A stretch of 64,000 nt of DNA from Sulfitobacter albidus (GTDB lineage: Bacteria; Pseudomonadota; Alphaproteobacteria; Rhodobacterales; Rhodobacteraceae): positions 1-64,000 of the forward strand of contig NZ_CP073584.1 in assembly GCF_018200035.1 (NCBI RefSeq), given 5' to 3'. The translations under genes were made by a program, and so were the position numbers. Each line of letters begins with the position of its first letter. The stretch's first letter is position 1. The notes below the pieces were generated by a model that ran no database searches, was not told the origin of the DNA, and was given only the letters and a program-made list of their open reading frames with translations. This document shows, piece by piece, positions 33,970-43,166 of the stretch.

Positions 33970-35890
33970 TCCGCTTGCCCTCTACAGTTCCGTCATGGGG
34001 AAGCTCTGGGAGGATGAGCGGATCCGGGGCAAAGCGGCGGCGCGGATTGACGCGCGTATCGCGGGCCGGCGGCAGGGGCGCAGCTTTGGGCGTGTTGGAT
34101 CCATGTCAGCGCGCAACGTGGCCAAGACCGCCAGTGGCCAGAGCCGTGCTGCTGTGTTCAAGAGGATCAGGGCTGGGGGATGCAAGACGCAAAGCTCCCT
34201 TGGCAATCAGCTCACCTATATCAATGACAAAGCGGTCTACACCAACTCGACCATGACCAATGCGCTGACTGATGACGCTGTGCTATCCGAGGATCAGAAG
34301 TCAGAGATCATCGAGGCGTGGTCCGAGACCTGGCGTGGATCGACCAAGCTCGGGTTTACCTCGCACATGCTTCTGTCGTTTCCGACTGACGTCACTGTCG
34401 ATCAGGTCCGCGACATCGCGATGGACTGGACCGAGCATTTCTTCGAGAGCGGTGAATACGGTGATCAGTGGGATTACGTTCTCGCCGTGCACGACGACCG
34501 GGCGCACAAACATGCCCACATCATTCTGAACAATCGCGGCCTCGATCAGGGCACATGGTTTTCTTGTTGGGCCGAAGGCGTGATGTCACCGCAGCTGATG
34601 CGCGAAAAGCAGGCTGAGATCGCGGAAGGCTACGGCGTCATGCTGGATGCCACCACGCGGCTTGAACGCGGCATCTTCGAGAAACCCGCAGGCCTCGCTG
34701 AAATCTACCGCGCCAAAGAAGAAGCGCGTTTGCCGCGCGAAATCATCATGACGGCCGAGGAGTCTGCGATTGCGCAAGCGCAGGTCGTGGGCTTTGCCAA
34801 AGACTACACAGAGTTTGCCGATCTGCTGGACCGCATGGACCAGCGCCATCTGGCGCGCGCCGTGCGCGGCATGGCCCAGAACCTCGGCACAGGCACCCCG
34901 TGGAAATTCACCGAAGGAGAGATCGACATGAAAGATATCAAAACCGTCGGTGATGCCATCGACTATTCCGAGCGCACGATTGAGGCGTTGCGGCTGAAAG
35001 CCGAAGAGCTGGACGTGTCCGAGCGCGCCGCGTTCGAGGCCAAGGCGGCGCCGGTCATCGCGGACCTGTCGCAGATGGTGCCTGATCCAGAATTGCGGGC
35101 GCGCTTTGGCAAGCAACTTGAAGAACCTTACCCACCCGGTGCCGGAAACGAGGTGCTGATCGCAGCGCTGCAATCGGGCAATGACGGCGCTTTGAACGAT
35201 GTCCTCGCACGGGCCGACGAGGCGGGCATGGATGGTGACGAGTTGGTGGCGCGGATCACCGCAGGCGGTACCAAGAATTATGGCATGGCGCAGGACTGGG
35301 TTGAGCGGGACATGAATGCGGTCCTCAGCAAAGACGGGCTGACGGTTGAGAGTGCGAATGACGAACAGCTTGATGGAGCTTTGAAGCGCGTCGATGGGGT
35401 CATGGAAGCCCTGACCGAACGGGCCAAAGAACTGGGTGTCGCCATCGGGTTGAGCCTCGCAGAAGAAGAGGAGGCAGATCTGCCTTTGATTGATGAGGAT
35501 GATCGCACGCCAAATACCTATCTGCAGGATCTGGCGGATATGCTGCGCGATGGGCAGCTGTCGGAGGTCCAAGAAGAGACGGTTGAGCGCACCTTGCAGG
35601 CTGAGCTGTTCAAAGAACTTGGCGAGGAAGGTCTCGGCGAGCTGCGGCGCGGGAATTACGAAGTGCTTGATGACGTGCTGCCGAGCAAGATCGATCAGAT
35701 CACTGTTACGCAAGAATTCCTAGAAATGACTTTTGAGGAAACCGGCGACCAAGTGTTCACCGATCGCGCATCCATTCTGCAGCAGGACAAAGCGACTGAG
35801 ATGGCACAGCTCAAGGGGCAGCAAGAAGCCCAGACCTTAGGCAAAGACCTTGGGCGTGATCGTGGTCTCGACGACGAGATGGAATTCTAG
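33962..35890 (+). CDS. virD2: VirD2-type relaxase
   Basis: A 642-aa relaxase. The metal-binding motif III is HDDRAHKHAHIILNNRG near 176-192. Before it are SLGNQLTYINDKAVYTNS and the region WRGSTKLGFTSHMLLSFPTDVT, typical of the MOBP/VirD2 family in Rhodobacteraceae. It would nick oriT, attach covalently to the 5' end and pilot the strand through the VirB channel. The C-terminal half is acidic and helical with no motif I recognise; it may carry the secretion signal. It ends 15 bases before virD4. Confidence 0.88.
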   Translation: MADPLALYSSVMGKLWEDERIRGKAAARIDARIAGRRQGRSFGRVGSMSARNVAKTASGQSRAAVFKRIRAGGCKTQSSLGNQLTYINDKAVYTNSTMTNALTDDAVLSEDQKSEIIEAWSETWRGSTKLGFTSHMLLSFPTDVTVDQVRDIAMDWTEHFFESGEYGDQWDYVLAVHDDRAHKHAHIILNNRGLDQGTWFSCWAEGVMSPQLMREKQAEIAEGYGVMLDATTRLERGIFEKPAGLAEIYRAKEEARLPREIIMTAEESAIAQAQVVGFAKDYTEFADLLDRMDQRHLARAVRGMAQNLGTGTPWKFTEGEIDMKDIKTVGDAIDYSERTIEALRLKAEELDVSERAAFEAKAAPVIADLSQMVPDPELRARFGKQLEEPYPPGAGNEVLIAALQSGNDGALNDVLARADEAGMDGDELVARITAGGTKNYGMAQDWVERDMNAVLSKDGLTVESANDEQLDGALKRVDGVMEALTERAKELGVAIGLSLAEEEEADLPLIDEDDRTPNTYLQDLADMLRDGQLSEVQEETVERTLQAELFKELGEEGLGELRRGNYEVLDDVLPSKIDQITVTQEFLEMTFEETGDQVFTDRASILQQDKATEMAQLKGQQEAQTLGKDLGRDRGLDDEMEF

Positions 35891-35905
35891 AGGGGGGATG
35901 AACAG

Positions 35906-37807
35906 ATGAACAAAGCATTTCCTCTTTGGGCGGCACTGCCCTTTGGCGTAATCTGCGGCGCGATCCTTGGAACAATCGTCGCCAGCTTCTATTTGGCATT
36001 GGCGTTGCGCACGGGGTTTGGCAATTTCGACATGCTGGCGGTTTGGAACGCCAGCGCGGGATTGCGCGCGGCACACCCCGAAGCGTTCAAAGTGGCCTAC
36101 GGTGCGGTTGGCTTTGGCTCTATTGGCCTAGGTGGTCTCGCACTTGCTTGGACCTGGAAGAAGGAACGCGATGATTATGGTTCAGCGCATTGGCAGACCA
36201 AACCCGAGCTCATGAAAAATGATATGCTTCACAAGCCGGGGGAGGGGTTTGTGTGCGGCAAGCTTGGGCTGCCGAAGTCAAAGAGCGAGTTCATTTCTTC
36301 AGCGGAGATCCCGCACGTGATGATGGTGGCGCCAACGCGGGCCGGTAAGGGTGTGGGCTTCGTTATCCCGAACTTGATGGCCTTCGCGGGGTCGGTTGTG
36401 GTGCTCGATGTCAAAGGCGAGAACTTTGAGAAAACCTCCCGCTTGCGTGCGCTTAATGGCGACGAGGTTTATCGCTTCAGCCCGTTTGATTGGTCCAATG
36501 CCACGCATCGCTACAATCCGCTGTCGCGCATCGCCAAGGCACCGAGCTTTGCGCAGCGGTTTACGGAAGTCAGCATCTTGGCTGATCTGTTCCTCGATAA
36601 GGACAATAAGACGCTGGATACCTTTTCTGAAGCTGGCAAGTCGATCTTTGTTGCGGCCTGTTTGCTGGCCATCCAGCGTGGAACGGCAAACCTCGGCGAG
36701 GTGAACAAGATCGTCGCGGGCGGGGAATACAAGAACGCGCAATACAAAACCTATGCCGATGAAGCCGAAGAAGCCATTCTGCGCGAGCTTTGGACCAATG
36801 CCGCCAGCGCGTCATCGCGATTGCTCACCTCAAATATTCAGGCGCTGATGACTGCAGGGCTCAAGCAGTGGGACAATCCGGCGGTACGATCAGCGACCCA
36901 AGGCAGCGATTTTGATTTTGCAACGTTTCGGAAGAAACCGCAGTCGCTTTACATCGCGGTGTCCGAGGACCACATCGCGACGTTGGCGCCGCTGTTGCGC
37001 CTGATGTTCGCTGATCTGATTGCGTCCATCCGTCTCAAAGAGCCAGGACCGGATGAGCCATGGCCTGTCATGATGATGATTGATGAATTCCAGCAGATGG
37101 GCGCGATGCCGTATCTGGAACGCGCGATCCATTCGCTGGCGAGCTATGGGGGCAGGGTGGCAATGATCGCGCAATCGCTGGCATCATTGGATCGGATCTA
37201 TGGACCCGAAGGGCGAGAAAGCTTGGAGAACGGGGCAGGGCTCAAGCTCTACATCACACCGCGGGACCAACGCACCGTGAAGGAAGTGTCGGCCGCTGTT
37301 GGGAGCACGACTCGCGAGGCGGTGACGCGGATGTATGGGCGCAACAAGGGGATACTGGGTGCAACGTCCACCTCGGCGCGATTGGAAGAACGGCCGTTGT
37401 TGTCAGAAACCGAGGCGCGGCTGATGGATCCGGATGAGGTGATCATCCTTGCGTCACCGCAGCATCCGATCAAGGCGCAGCGGATTAAGTACTACGATGA
37501 CCCGATGTTCAAGGCGATGGATGCCAAGCAGCAGGACAAGCCGTTTCCTTATCCACCAAGTGTAGAAGGTGCTGGGCCGTGGGGTGATGTCGGTAATGAG
37601 CAGGGGACAAGTGATACCGTGGGCCAGCCAGCGGCGCGAGATCGTGCAGAACGGCGCGAGGCGCGGGGGATGCGGGTCATGGCTGAAGGGGTTGAAATGG
37701 AGCAGCAGCCTGTGCCGGAGACGCTAGAGCGCGAGGCGGATGTGCCGAAGGCTTGGGACAGAACGCTGGATATGCGGGAGGAGCTTATCGAGGAATTGTT
37801 GGGGTAA
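35906..37807 (+). CDS. virD4: VirD4-type coupling protein (TraG/TraD ATPase)
   Basis: A 633-aa inner-membrane ATPase that hands the relaxosome to the channel. Two N-terminal membrane segments (about 8-32 and 68-90) are followed by Walker A MVAPTRAGKGVGFVIPNL near 140 and Walker B MMMIDEFQQMGAMPYLERA near 392. GSTTREAVTRMYGRNKG and EVIILASPQHPIKAQRIKYY are standard for the family. GGGGGG-AUGAAC spacing before the ATG is good. It follows the relaxase closely, so mobC-virD2-virD4 form one operon, separate from the virB operon. Confidence 0.93.
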   Translation: MNKAFPLWAALPFGVICGAILGTIVASFYLALALRTGFGNFDMLAVWNASAGLRAAHPEAFKVAYGAVGFGSIGLGGLALAWTWKKERDDYGSAHWQTKPELMKNDMLHKPGEGFVCGKLGLPKSKSEFISSAEIPHVMMVAPTRAGKGVGFVIPNLMAFAGSVVVLDVKGENFEKTSRLRALNGDEVYRFSPFDWSNATHRYNPLSRIAKAPSFAQRFTEVSILADLFLDKDNKTLDTFSEAGKSIFVAACLLAIQRGTANLGEVNKIVAGGEYKNAQYKTYADEAEEAILRELWTNAASASSRLLTSNIQALMTAGLKQWDNPAVRSATQGSDFDFATFRKKPQSLYIAVSEDHIATLAPLLRLMFADLIASIRLKEPGPDEPWPVMMMIDEFQQMGAMPYLERAIHSLASYGGRVAMIAQSLASLDRIYGPEGRESLENGAGLKLYITPRDQRTVKEVSAAVGSTTREAVTRMYGRNKGILGATSTSARLEERPLLSETEARLMDPDEVIILASPQHPIKAQRIKYYDDPMFKAMDAKQQDKPFPYPPSVEGAGPWGDVGNEQGTSDTVGQPAARDRAERREARGMRVMAEGVEMEQQPVPETLEREADVPKAWDRTLDMREELIEELLG

Positions 37808-37935
37808 TAGAGGCTGTTGTCGCGACCAACAGCGGTCGTTCAGGAAAGCCGTAGCGAATTCACCCTTCGAACCCAGAGTGTCTGATGCTGTAAACTGCAC
37901 CGACGACTGCGATGCGCAGAGACCGGACTTTGCAG

Positions 37936-37956
37936 AAATGTGCAATCTGCACATTT
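37936..37956. promoter_or_regulatory. Perfect palindrome AAATGTGCA-ATC-TGCACATTT
   Basis: A 9-base perfect inverted repeat around ATC, followed by TT, in the 290-base gap 37808-38097. It could be a terminator of the virD4 operon or an operator of the next gene; A+T richness and symmetry favour an operator. No gene is seen in the rest of the gap; TATAAT at 38049-38054 is a likely -10 box for the 51-aa gene. Confidence 0.5.
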
Positions 37957-38097
37957 TTGAACTCATTCAAGTAAATGATTAGCCGCATTCACTATGGTTG
38001 ATGCAAAATATCCGGTTCGTGTCCCGACCTTGTTTCTGTTTAGCACGGTATAATTTCCGTATTCCTAAGACATCCTCAAACATGAAAGGAAGACAGG

Positions 38098-38253
38098 ATG
38101 TCCAAAACCAAAGCCATGAACTCGAAAGCTGCGGGACGTATTCAATCCGCAACCGCCCCAAAGACTGGCGGGCAAACAGCAAAAGGCAGTTTCGCCGCAC
38201 GTGCTCAGAGTGCCGCTGCAAAAAGCTCCAACCGTAGCAGCTCTAAGAAATAA
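38098..38253 (+). CDS. Small basic Ser/Ala/Lys-rich protein (51 aa)
   Basis: MSKTKAMNSKAAGRIQSATA, then GGQTAKGSFAARAQSAAAKS. This matches a widespread family of short basic proteins with the pattern AAxRIQSA and KGSFAARAQSAA, found on chromosomes and plasmids of many proteobacteria; function unknown. AAAGGAAGACAGG before the ATG is a strong ribosome site. It lies 48 bases before the HicA-like gene. Confidence 0.72.
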   Translation: MSKTKAMNSKAAGRIQSATAPKTGGQTAKGSFAARAQSAAAKSSNRSSSKK

Positions 38254-38301
38254 ACTGGTCGGGATGGTGGTAACGCCACCATCCCGTTATCGAGGTGAGA
38301 C

Positions 38302-38514
38302 ATGTACTATTCCCGAGACAAAGATTTGAACAAGGTAATTTCCGACGCCGTAAATTCAGGGGCACGTTTTGTACGCGGCAAGAAGCATGGGAAGCTGTTT
38401 CTGCCCGAAGGCGGCATGCTCGTTTTTTCCAAAACTCCAAGCGATGTACGCGCCTCCCGGAATGTGAAATGCGAACTCGCAAGACTGCGGCGAAAACAGG
38501 CTTTGATGGCATGA
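38302..38514 (+). CDS. HicA-like 70-aa protein
   Basis: Starts after GAGGTGAGAC. GARFVRGKKHGKLFLPEGGMLVFSKTPSDVRASRNVKCEL has the G-KHGK-P-G layout of HicA/dsRBD-like small proteins, but no HicB partner follows. The stop overlaps the start of the ankyrin gene (ATGA), so the two are coupled. Whether it is a toxin or an RNA-binding helper cannot be told. Confidence 0.5.
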   Translation: MYYSRDKDLNKVISDAVNSGARFVRGKKHGKLFLPEGGMLVFSKTPSDVRASRNVKCELARLRRKQALMA

Positions 38515-40625
38515 CAGAAACCCTTACCCCTATTCCGCAGCCATCCGAGATCATCGCGTTCCTGATCCGCGCGATGTCGCATGTCGATGACCAGCACGAA
38601 GAGGCGCTAAAGAAGGAACTTCAACGTCTGCGAAAGGGGAAACCGATCTCTCCTGAAGCCGCGAACGACCTGCTGAAGGCGCATTTGGCGGAATTTCATA
38701 TAGCGAATGGCAATGACATTTGGGGCGAGACCGACTTCTTGGAAGCGCTGCATGGATACACTTTGCTAAGCCTTAGGCTGGATTGCGCAGCTTTACCCGC
38801 TGGCGTGGTACGGGGCGTGTTTGACCGAGTTGCATATGGATTGTTCCAGAACCTTTTTCGAAACGTACTTTACATAACTGGTGTTAATCCCCAAGAGATT
38901 CTTGGAAAACCCGATCAGGCGACAAGGCTCTTGTGGCAATCGCGTGTGAAAGACCATGGGCTTGCAGGCCTTGCGGCTGAGATCGATGTCCAGCCTGTGC
39001 TCCGCAGAGGGCAAGAAAACTGGGAAAGCTCAATCAAAGGCTGGTCCAAAGGCGAACATGACCCGCAAATTCATACGATACTACCGTTGATGAAAAACTG
39101 GGATCGTGAATTCGCTCGGGCGCTTCTTGTTGCACGTATGTACCGGAAATACTGCGAATTCAGCATGGTTGATCCAGCCAGACATGTTGACGGGTATGAG
39201 CTGCCGTTTAACTTCGATGCAATCCAGGCTGCGCTCTTAGATTTAGCGCGATCGCCAAGATATTTGAAGACCTGCGGTCTAAGTGCCTCCGACGAAAGTA
39301 AAATTAATGAAATTGCGAAACTCACGGATCCTCGGCGACCGAAATTAGATAGGGATTTTCTTAGGGTCGAAGCATTGTTTGAAAAGCTTGAGTATTCTCT
39401 GCACGATCAACAACGTCTTGCTGGTCTCTGTTTTTATCGCGGGCGATATCTTGCACAGGTGGGGCGATATGACGATGCACTAGACGCGTTTGAGACCGCC
39501 GCCAATTGGTTTCAATTTCGCAGCGCGACCCAGATGAAGAGCTGTCTGCACTATATCCTTAACCTTGCCAGCAAACTCGGAAAGCGACGTGTTCTTGCAA
39601 AGTGGCAAGGGTGGTGTGATGGCTTGGGGTTGGATCTAGACATTCCAGATGCTGATCTGTCTGTTTCCCGGGATTTTCCGGAGCTTTTTCCAGAGGCGCA
39701 GTCGGCTGACAATGCCGACCCTCTTAGCAATTACCTAATGATTATGCCGGAATGGGAAGAGCGCAAACCAGATTTACGCAACCCAAACCGCGTCATTAAG
39801 GGATACGGACCGACTCCGACACCGCAACTTTCGCTCTTTGCTAATCTCGGTCAGGTCGAAAAGGTTCGGCAACTTTTACGCGTCGGCGCTGATCCCGATG
39901 CTTTAGACAGGAACAACGGGTCAGCGCTCCTCAATGCACTGCAGGGCGAAGATGATGCCTGCGTGCAAGCGCTGCTTGCGGTGACCTCAACAGAAACAAT
40001 CAACGTCAAAACGAAAGGTGGTAAATCTCCGCTACTGATGGCCATTAGTTTGGGAAGTTCAGACTACGTACAAAGCCTCCTTGAGAAAGGGGCGGAGGTC
40101 GAAATTACTAGTCTAAACCAGCAAACGGCGCTCTACGAATCCGTCAGCCATTTTGTTAATCCGATGACAATGGCACGCTCAGCGTTACAGCAGGGTAGAG
40201 GTCTCGACATGCCTGCGTTCTTACGCAAAACAAGCTCGCCTTTTCGCGACGAGCAAGTGCATACGATGTCACGCTACTCCCCAGAAGAGTCGGAAATTCT
40301 TCCCGGACTCGCAAAGCATTTTGTCAAAGGAGACTCACCAGCCATGCGCAACGTCGTGAAACTTTTGCTCGATGGCGGCGCGAATGTGAATGCACTTGCT
40401 GGACCCTCGAAACTAACGCCATTCCTTTACGCGGCCGAAATCGGTAATTTATGGCTACTTCAAACACTTGTGGACCACGGAGTAGACGTACGCTCACAGG
40501 ATGATCAGGGTGGTACGGCCTTCTCGAGGCTGCACTATTTCGGGCATTCGCATCTTGTCTCTGAGTTCTTGCGCTGGCTGCCACCGGAAGACCGCATCTG
40601 GTTGAGAGAGAACGGATTTCGGTGA
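38511..40625 (+). CDS. Large ankyrin-repeat protein
   Basis: A 704-aa protein from the ATG at 38511. The first 430 residues are helical with a TPR-like stretch (FYRGRYLAQVGRYDDALDAFETAANWF near 315-340). From about 433 ankyrin repeats follow: TPQLSLFANLGQVEKVRQLLRVGADPDALD, SPLLMAISLGSSDYVQSLLEKGAEVEI, VVKLLLDGGANVNALA and TPFLYAAEIGNLWLLQTLVDHGVDVRSQD. No catalytic domain was recognised. It sits between virD4 and the virB operon, translationally coupled to the HicA-like gene. It could be a T4SS effector or a defence sensor. Confidence 0.75.
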   Translation: MTETLTPIPQPSEIIAFLIRAMSHVDDQHEEALKKELQRLRKGKPISPEAANDLLKAHLAEFHIANGNDIWGETDFLEALHGYTLLSLRLDCAALPAGVVRGVFDRVAYGLFQNLFRNVLYITGVNPQEILGKPDQATRLLWQSRVKDHGLAGLAAEIDVQPVLRRGQENWESSIKGWSKGEHDPQIHTILPLMKNWDREFARALLVARMYRKYCEFSMVDPARHVDGYELPFNFDAIQAALLDLARSPRYLKTCGLSASDESKINEIAKLTDPRRPKLDRDFLRVEALFEKLEYSLHDQQRLAGLCFYRGRYLAQVGRYDDALDAFETAANWFQFRSATQMKSCLHYILNLASKLGKRRVLAKWQGWCDGLGLDLDIPDADLSVSRDFPELFPEAQSADNADPLSNYLMIMPEWEERKPDLRNPNRVIKGYGPTPTPQLSLFANLGQVEKVRQLLRVGADPDALDRNNGSALLNALQGEDDACVQALLAVTSTETINVKTKGGKSPLLMAISLGSSDYVQSLLEKGAEVEITSLNQQTALYESVSHFVNPMTMARSALQQGRGLDMPAFLRKTSSPFRDEQVHTMSRYSPEESEILPGLAKHFVKGDSPAMRNVVKLLLDGGANVNALAGPSKLTPFLYAAEIGNLWLLQTLVDHGVDVRSQDDQGGTAFSRLHYFGHSHLVSEFLRWLPPEDRIWLRENGFR

Positions 40626-40753
40626 ATATCAAATGGCTGAACTTTGAGTAAGGCGGTCATTTCCGCATCTCGTGGCGAACTGCCGCTTTTCCCGCATTCT
40701 GTAAGTCGATACGGTGCGCAGCGAATGGCTGCGATCGCCGCGCTTTATGGATT

Positions 40754-41734
40754 CTAGTTGGGCAAATAAAACTCAGCGATTCCGCGTTTACCATCAATCC
40801 GCCCTAGCTGGACGATCACATCTATAGACTTCTGAATGTATTGCCTCACCTCAGCAAAGGTCAGCGGTGTCCCGGCCTGCAAGACCATGATGGCTAACCG
40901 ATCGATTGCAAGTTCAGCTGTTTCCGCATGGATGGTTGAGACTGACCCACCATGTCCGGTGTTGATTGCTTCGAGGTAAGTCAAGGCTTCGTCTCCCCGC
41001 AGTTCCCCGACGATGATACGGTCTGGGCGCATCCGCAAAGACGCTTGCAGAAGCGCGTTCGAACTTCTCTGTGATCCACTGCTGCGACTTGCCAGAAGGC
41101 CAACGGTATTGGGTTGGCTAGGGAACAGTTCAAACGCATCTTCAATCGTGATCAGTCGTTCGCCATCATCGACATGAGTAAGGAGATGTCGAGCAAAGGT
41201 GGTCTTGCCTGTCGATGTGCCACCACTGATCAATATATTGAGCCTTTGATGTACTAAGGCCTCTAAAGCGGCTTCAAGATTTTCTTCAGCTTGGCTGGCA
41301 ATTTCCTTCATCTTTTCAGCCCTTAGTTGGTCGAGCGAGACAGCTTTGCCAAAAAGATATGATGGTTTGTACCCCTTCACGCCGCCTGTGGCGAAGAGAC
41401 GGATCGTGATCGAAGCACCCTGTTCGATGGCTGGTGGAACCGCGACCTGAACGCGCAGAGGTCGGTCTGCATATTCAACTTTGCCAGACACTAGCGGGTT
41501 TTTCTCTGAGACGCGCGCATTGGCATCACCGACGATTGTCTGTGCCATATTGAATGCTGTGGCACGGTCTACGGTTTGGCCTTCGTGTCGCATTGTGGCG
41601 TCAGCTGCGGCCTCGATCCATACTTTGCCATCAGGGTTGATAGCGATTTCGACGACATCGTCGCGCAGTAACAGGTCTCGAAACGGCTCAAGATATCGTT
41701 CCAAGTACGACGCAGGCAGTGGGGATTGGCTCAA
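40754..41734 (-). CDS. virB11: VirB11 ATPase
   Basis: A 326-aa hexameric secretion ATPase. Walker A is LISGGTSTGKTTFARHLL near 170, followed by the Asp box LITIEDAFELF, Walker B-like IIVGELRGDEALTYLEAINTGHGGSVSTIHAETAELAIDRLA. It is the last gene of the virB operon; its ATG overlaps the virB10 stop. It powers pilus assembly and DNA transfer with VirB4 and VirD4. Confidence 0.95.
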   Translation of the reverse strand: MSQSPLPASYLERYLEPFRDLLLRDDVVEIAINPDGKVWIEAAADATMRHEGQTVDRATAFNMAQTIVGDANARVSEKNPLVSGKVEYADRPLRVQVAVPPAIEQGASITIRLFATGGVKGYKPSYLFGKAVSLDQLRAEKMKEIASQAEENLEAALEALVHQRLNILISGGTSTGKTTFARHLLTHVDDGERLITIEDAFELFPSQPNTVGLLASRSSGSQRSSNALLQASLRMRPDRIIVGELRGDEALTYLEAINTGHGGSVSTIHAETAELAIDRLAIMVLQAGTPLTFAEVRQYIQKSIDVIVQLGRIDGKRGIAEFYLPN

Positions 41735-43164
41735 TAGATCACCACATCTCGATCGACGATAACGGTTACGGATGCGCCTTGATCAATATATATAGTGGGT
41801 GCGATCGAAACCTGCTCGGCGATCACAGATCCCACTGCGTCTTCCAGATCGCCTGAAACCCCCTCAAGAACTTCGCTAGCTGTCTCATTGTCGGTACTGT
41901 TTGCAGCGACAGCGGGTGCTGCGCCAATGAGCGAGATCAGCGCCGCGCCACCAAAGCGTTCAGCGAACTTCGCATCAACGATCCCTGTTAACCCGGAGCG
42001 CCCAAGCTGGTCGCCGCCAACGGACGCAATTTCTATCGACGTCCCATCTGGGGTTAGAACGCGTGTCCAAAGGATCAGGATGCGTTTCTGGTTCAACTCA
42101 ATCCCAGACCGATATTGGCCAAAAAGGCGAGAGCCACGTGGGATCAGGATCTGATTGCCAGAAAACGCAGGCACCGGTTCAGACACAACTGCTACAACAG
42201 ATCCCGGCAGGTCACTGTTGATTGCTGTTTGCAGCGCGGCTTGGATGACAGAGCCTTGCGAAAGCGTTCGTTCTGGAAAGGCCATCTGGGATGCTTCTTG
42301 AACGTCCAACGGTCGTGCACCTTGGCGTAGATATTGCTCGTTTTCAGAAAGGGTTGGTCCATCCGCTCCTGCCACATCAGCATTTTGATTTGTTCCGCCA
42401 GCGGATGTGGCCCGCGGACCATCTGCATAAACGACAGAAGGCGAAACGATCTGTGCTGTCAGCAATTCTTGTGCTACCCGTTCCGCTTCACGCTGACGTT
42501 GTTCGTCCTCCTGACGCTGGCGCTCTTCGAGCAACCGTTGATCTGCTATCAACCCGTCGCGCGCCATTTCTGCTTCAAGCCCTTCGCGCTGCGCTCGTTC
42601 AGCGTCCAGCATGGCCTGTAAGCCGGCCAGACGTGCCTCGTTCTGTCGCTGCGCGTTTTCTATCTCGGTATCTTTGGCGGCAATCGAGGCTTCAAGTGCA
42701 TCGGTTTGTACCTGAAACGCTTCACGCAGATCAGACACAGCTTCCTGAATTTCAGCGTTGCGAGCAGATTGGCTCGCAGCAAGCGCTTCCCGCAGCTTCG
42801 CGATTTCTTCCAGGACTGCTGCACTTGGCTCTACGGGTGCTGGGGCAGGGGCCGGAACATCGAGGGCCTCTTCAACTGCGATCAGTGCGTCATTGACCCG
42901 CTGGTCCGCTTCATCCGGCGGGAATTCCAACCGCCCACCATTTCCGGTGCGCTGGTCCTGAAAAGTCTCGACGTCGGATGTTTCTAGGCCTTCTTTTCCT
43001 TCTTGCAGATTGGTCGCCAGCAAATAAGCTGCGCCACCTGCGCCAAGCGCAAGGGCGATGGCCAGTGCACCGACACCGATATTACCGCCACGGCGTTTGG
43101 TTTTGCCCTTCTGGCTAAACGTGCTGAGGCGGTCCTGCAGGTCGGGTGTGTTCTCATCTGCCAT
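41731..43164 (-). CDS. virB10: VirB10, inner-to-outer membrane bridge
   Basis: A 477-aa protein: short cytoplasmic tail, one TM (GVGALAIALALGAGGAAYLLAT about 27-48), a long coiled-coil periplasmic stretch rich in Glu, Arg and Gln (110-220), then the TrbI/VirB10 beta domain: PERTLSQGSVIQAALQTAINSDLPGSVVAVVSEPV, IPRGSRLFGQYRSGIELNQKRILILWTRVLTPDGTSI. It is longer in the coiled coil than Agrobacterium VirB10. It starts two bases after the virB9 stop. Confidence 0.94.
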   Translation of the reverse strand: MADENTPDLQDRLSTFSQKGKTKRRGGNIGVGALAIALALGAGGAAYLLATNLQEGKEGLETSDVETFQDQRTGNGGRLEFPPDEADQRVNDALIAVEEALDVPAPAPAPVEPSAAVLEEIAKLREALAASQSARNAEIQEAVSDLREAFQVQTDALEASIAAKDTEIENAQRQNEARLAGLQAMLDAERAQREGLEAEMARDGLIADQRLLEERQRQEDEQRQREAERVAQELLTAQIVSPSVVYADGPRATSAGGTNQNADVAGADGPTLSENEQYLRQGARPLDVQEASQMAFPERTLSQGSVIQAALQTAINSDLPGSVVAVVSEPVPAFSGNQILIPRGSRLFGQYRSGIELNQKRILILWTRVLTPDGTSIEIASVGGDQLGRSGLTGIVDAKFAERFGGAALISLIGAAPAVAANSTDNETASEVLEGVSGDLEDAVGSVIAEQVSIAPTIYIDQGASVTVIVDRDVVIY

Positions 43165-43166
43165 GA

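Noticed and set aside
34586..35713. Long minus-strand open frame (375 codons)
   Set aside because: It lies wholly inside the relaxase gene on the opposite strand and has no domain; it is a shadow of high-GC codon bias.
42291..42896. 201-codon plus-strand frame inside virB10
   Set aside because: Antisense shadow of the virB10 coiled coil.
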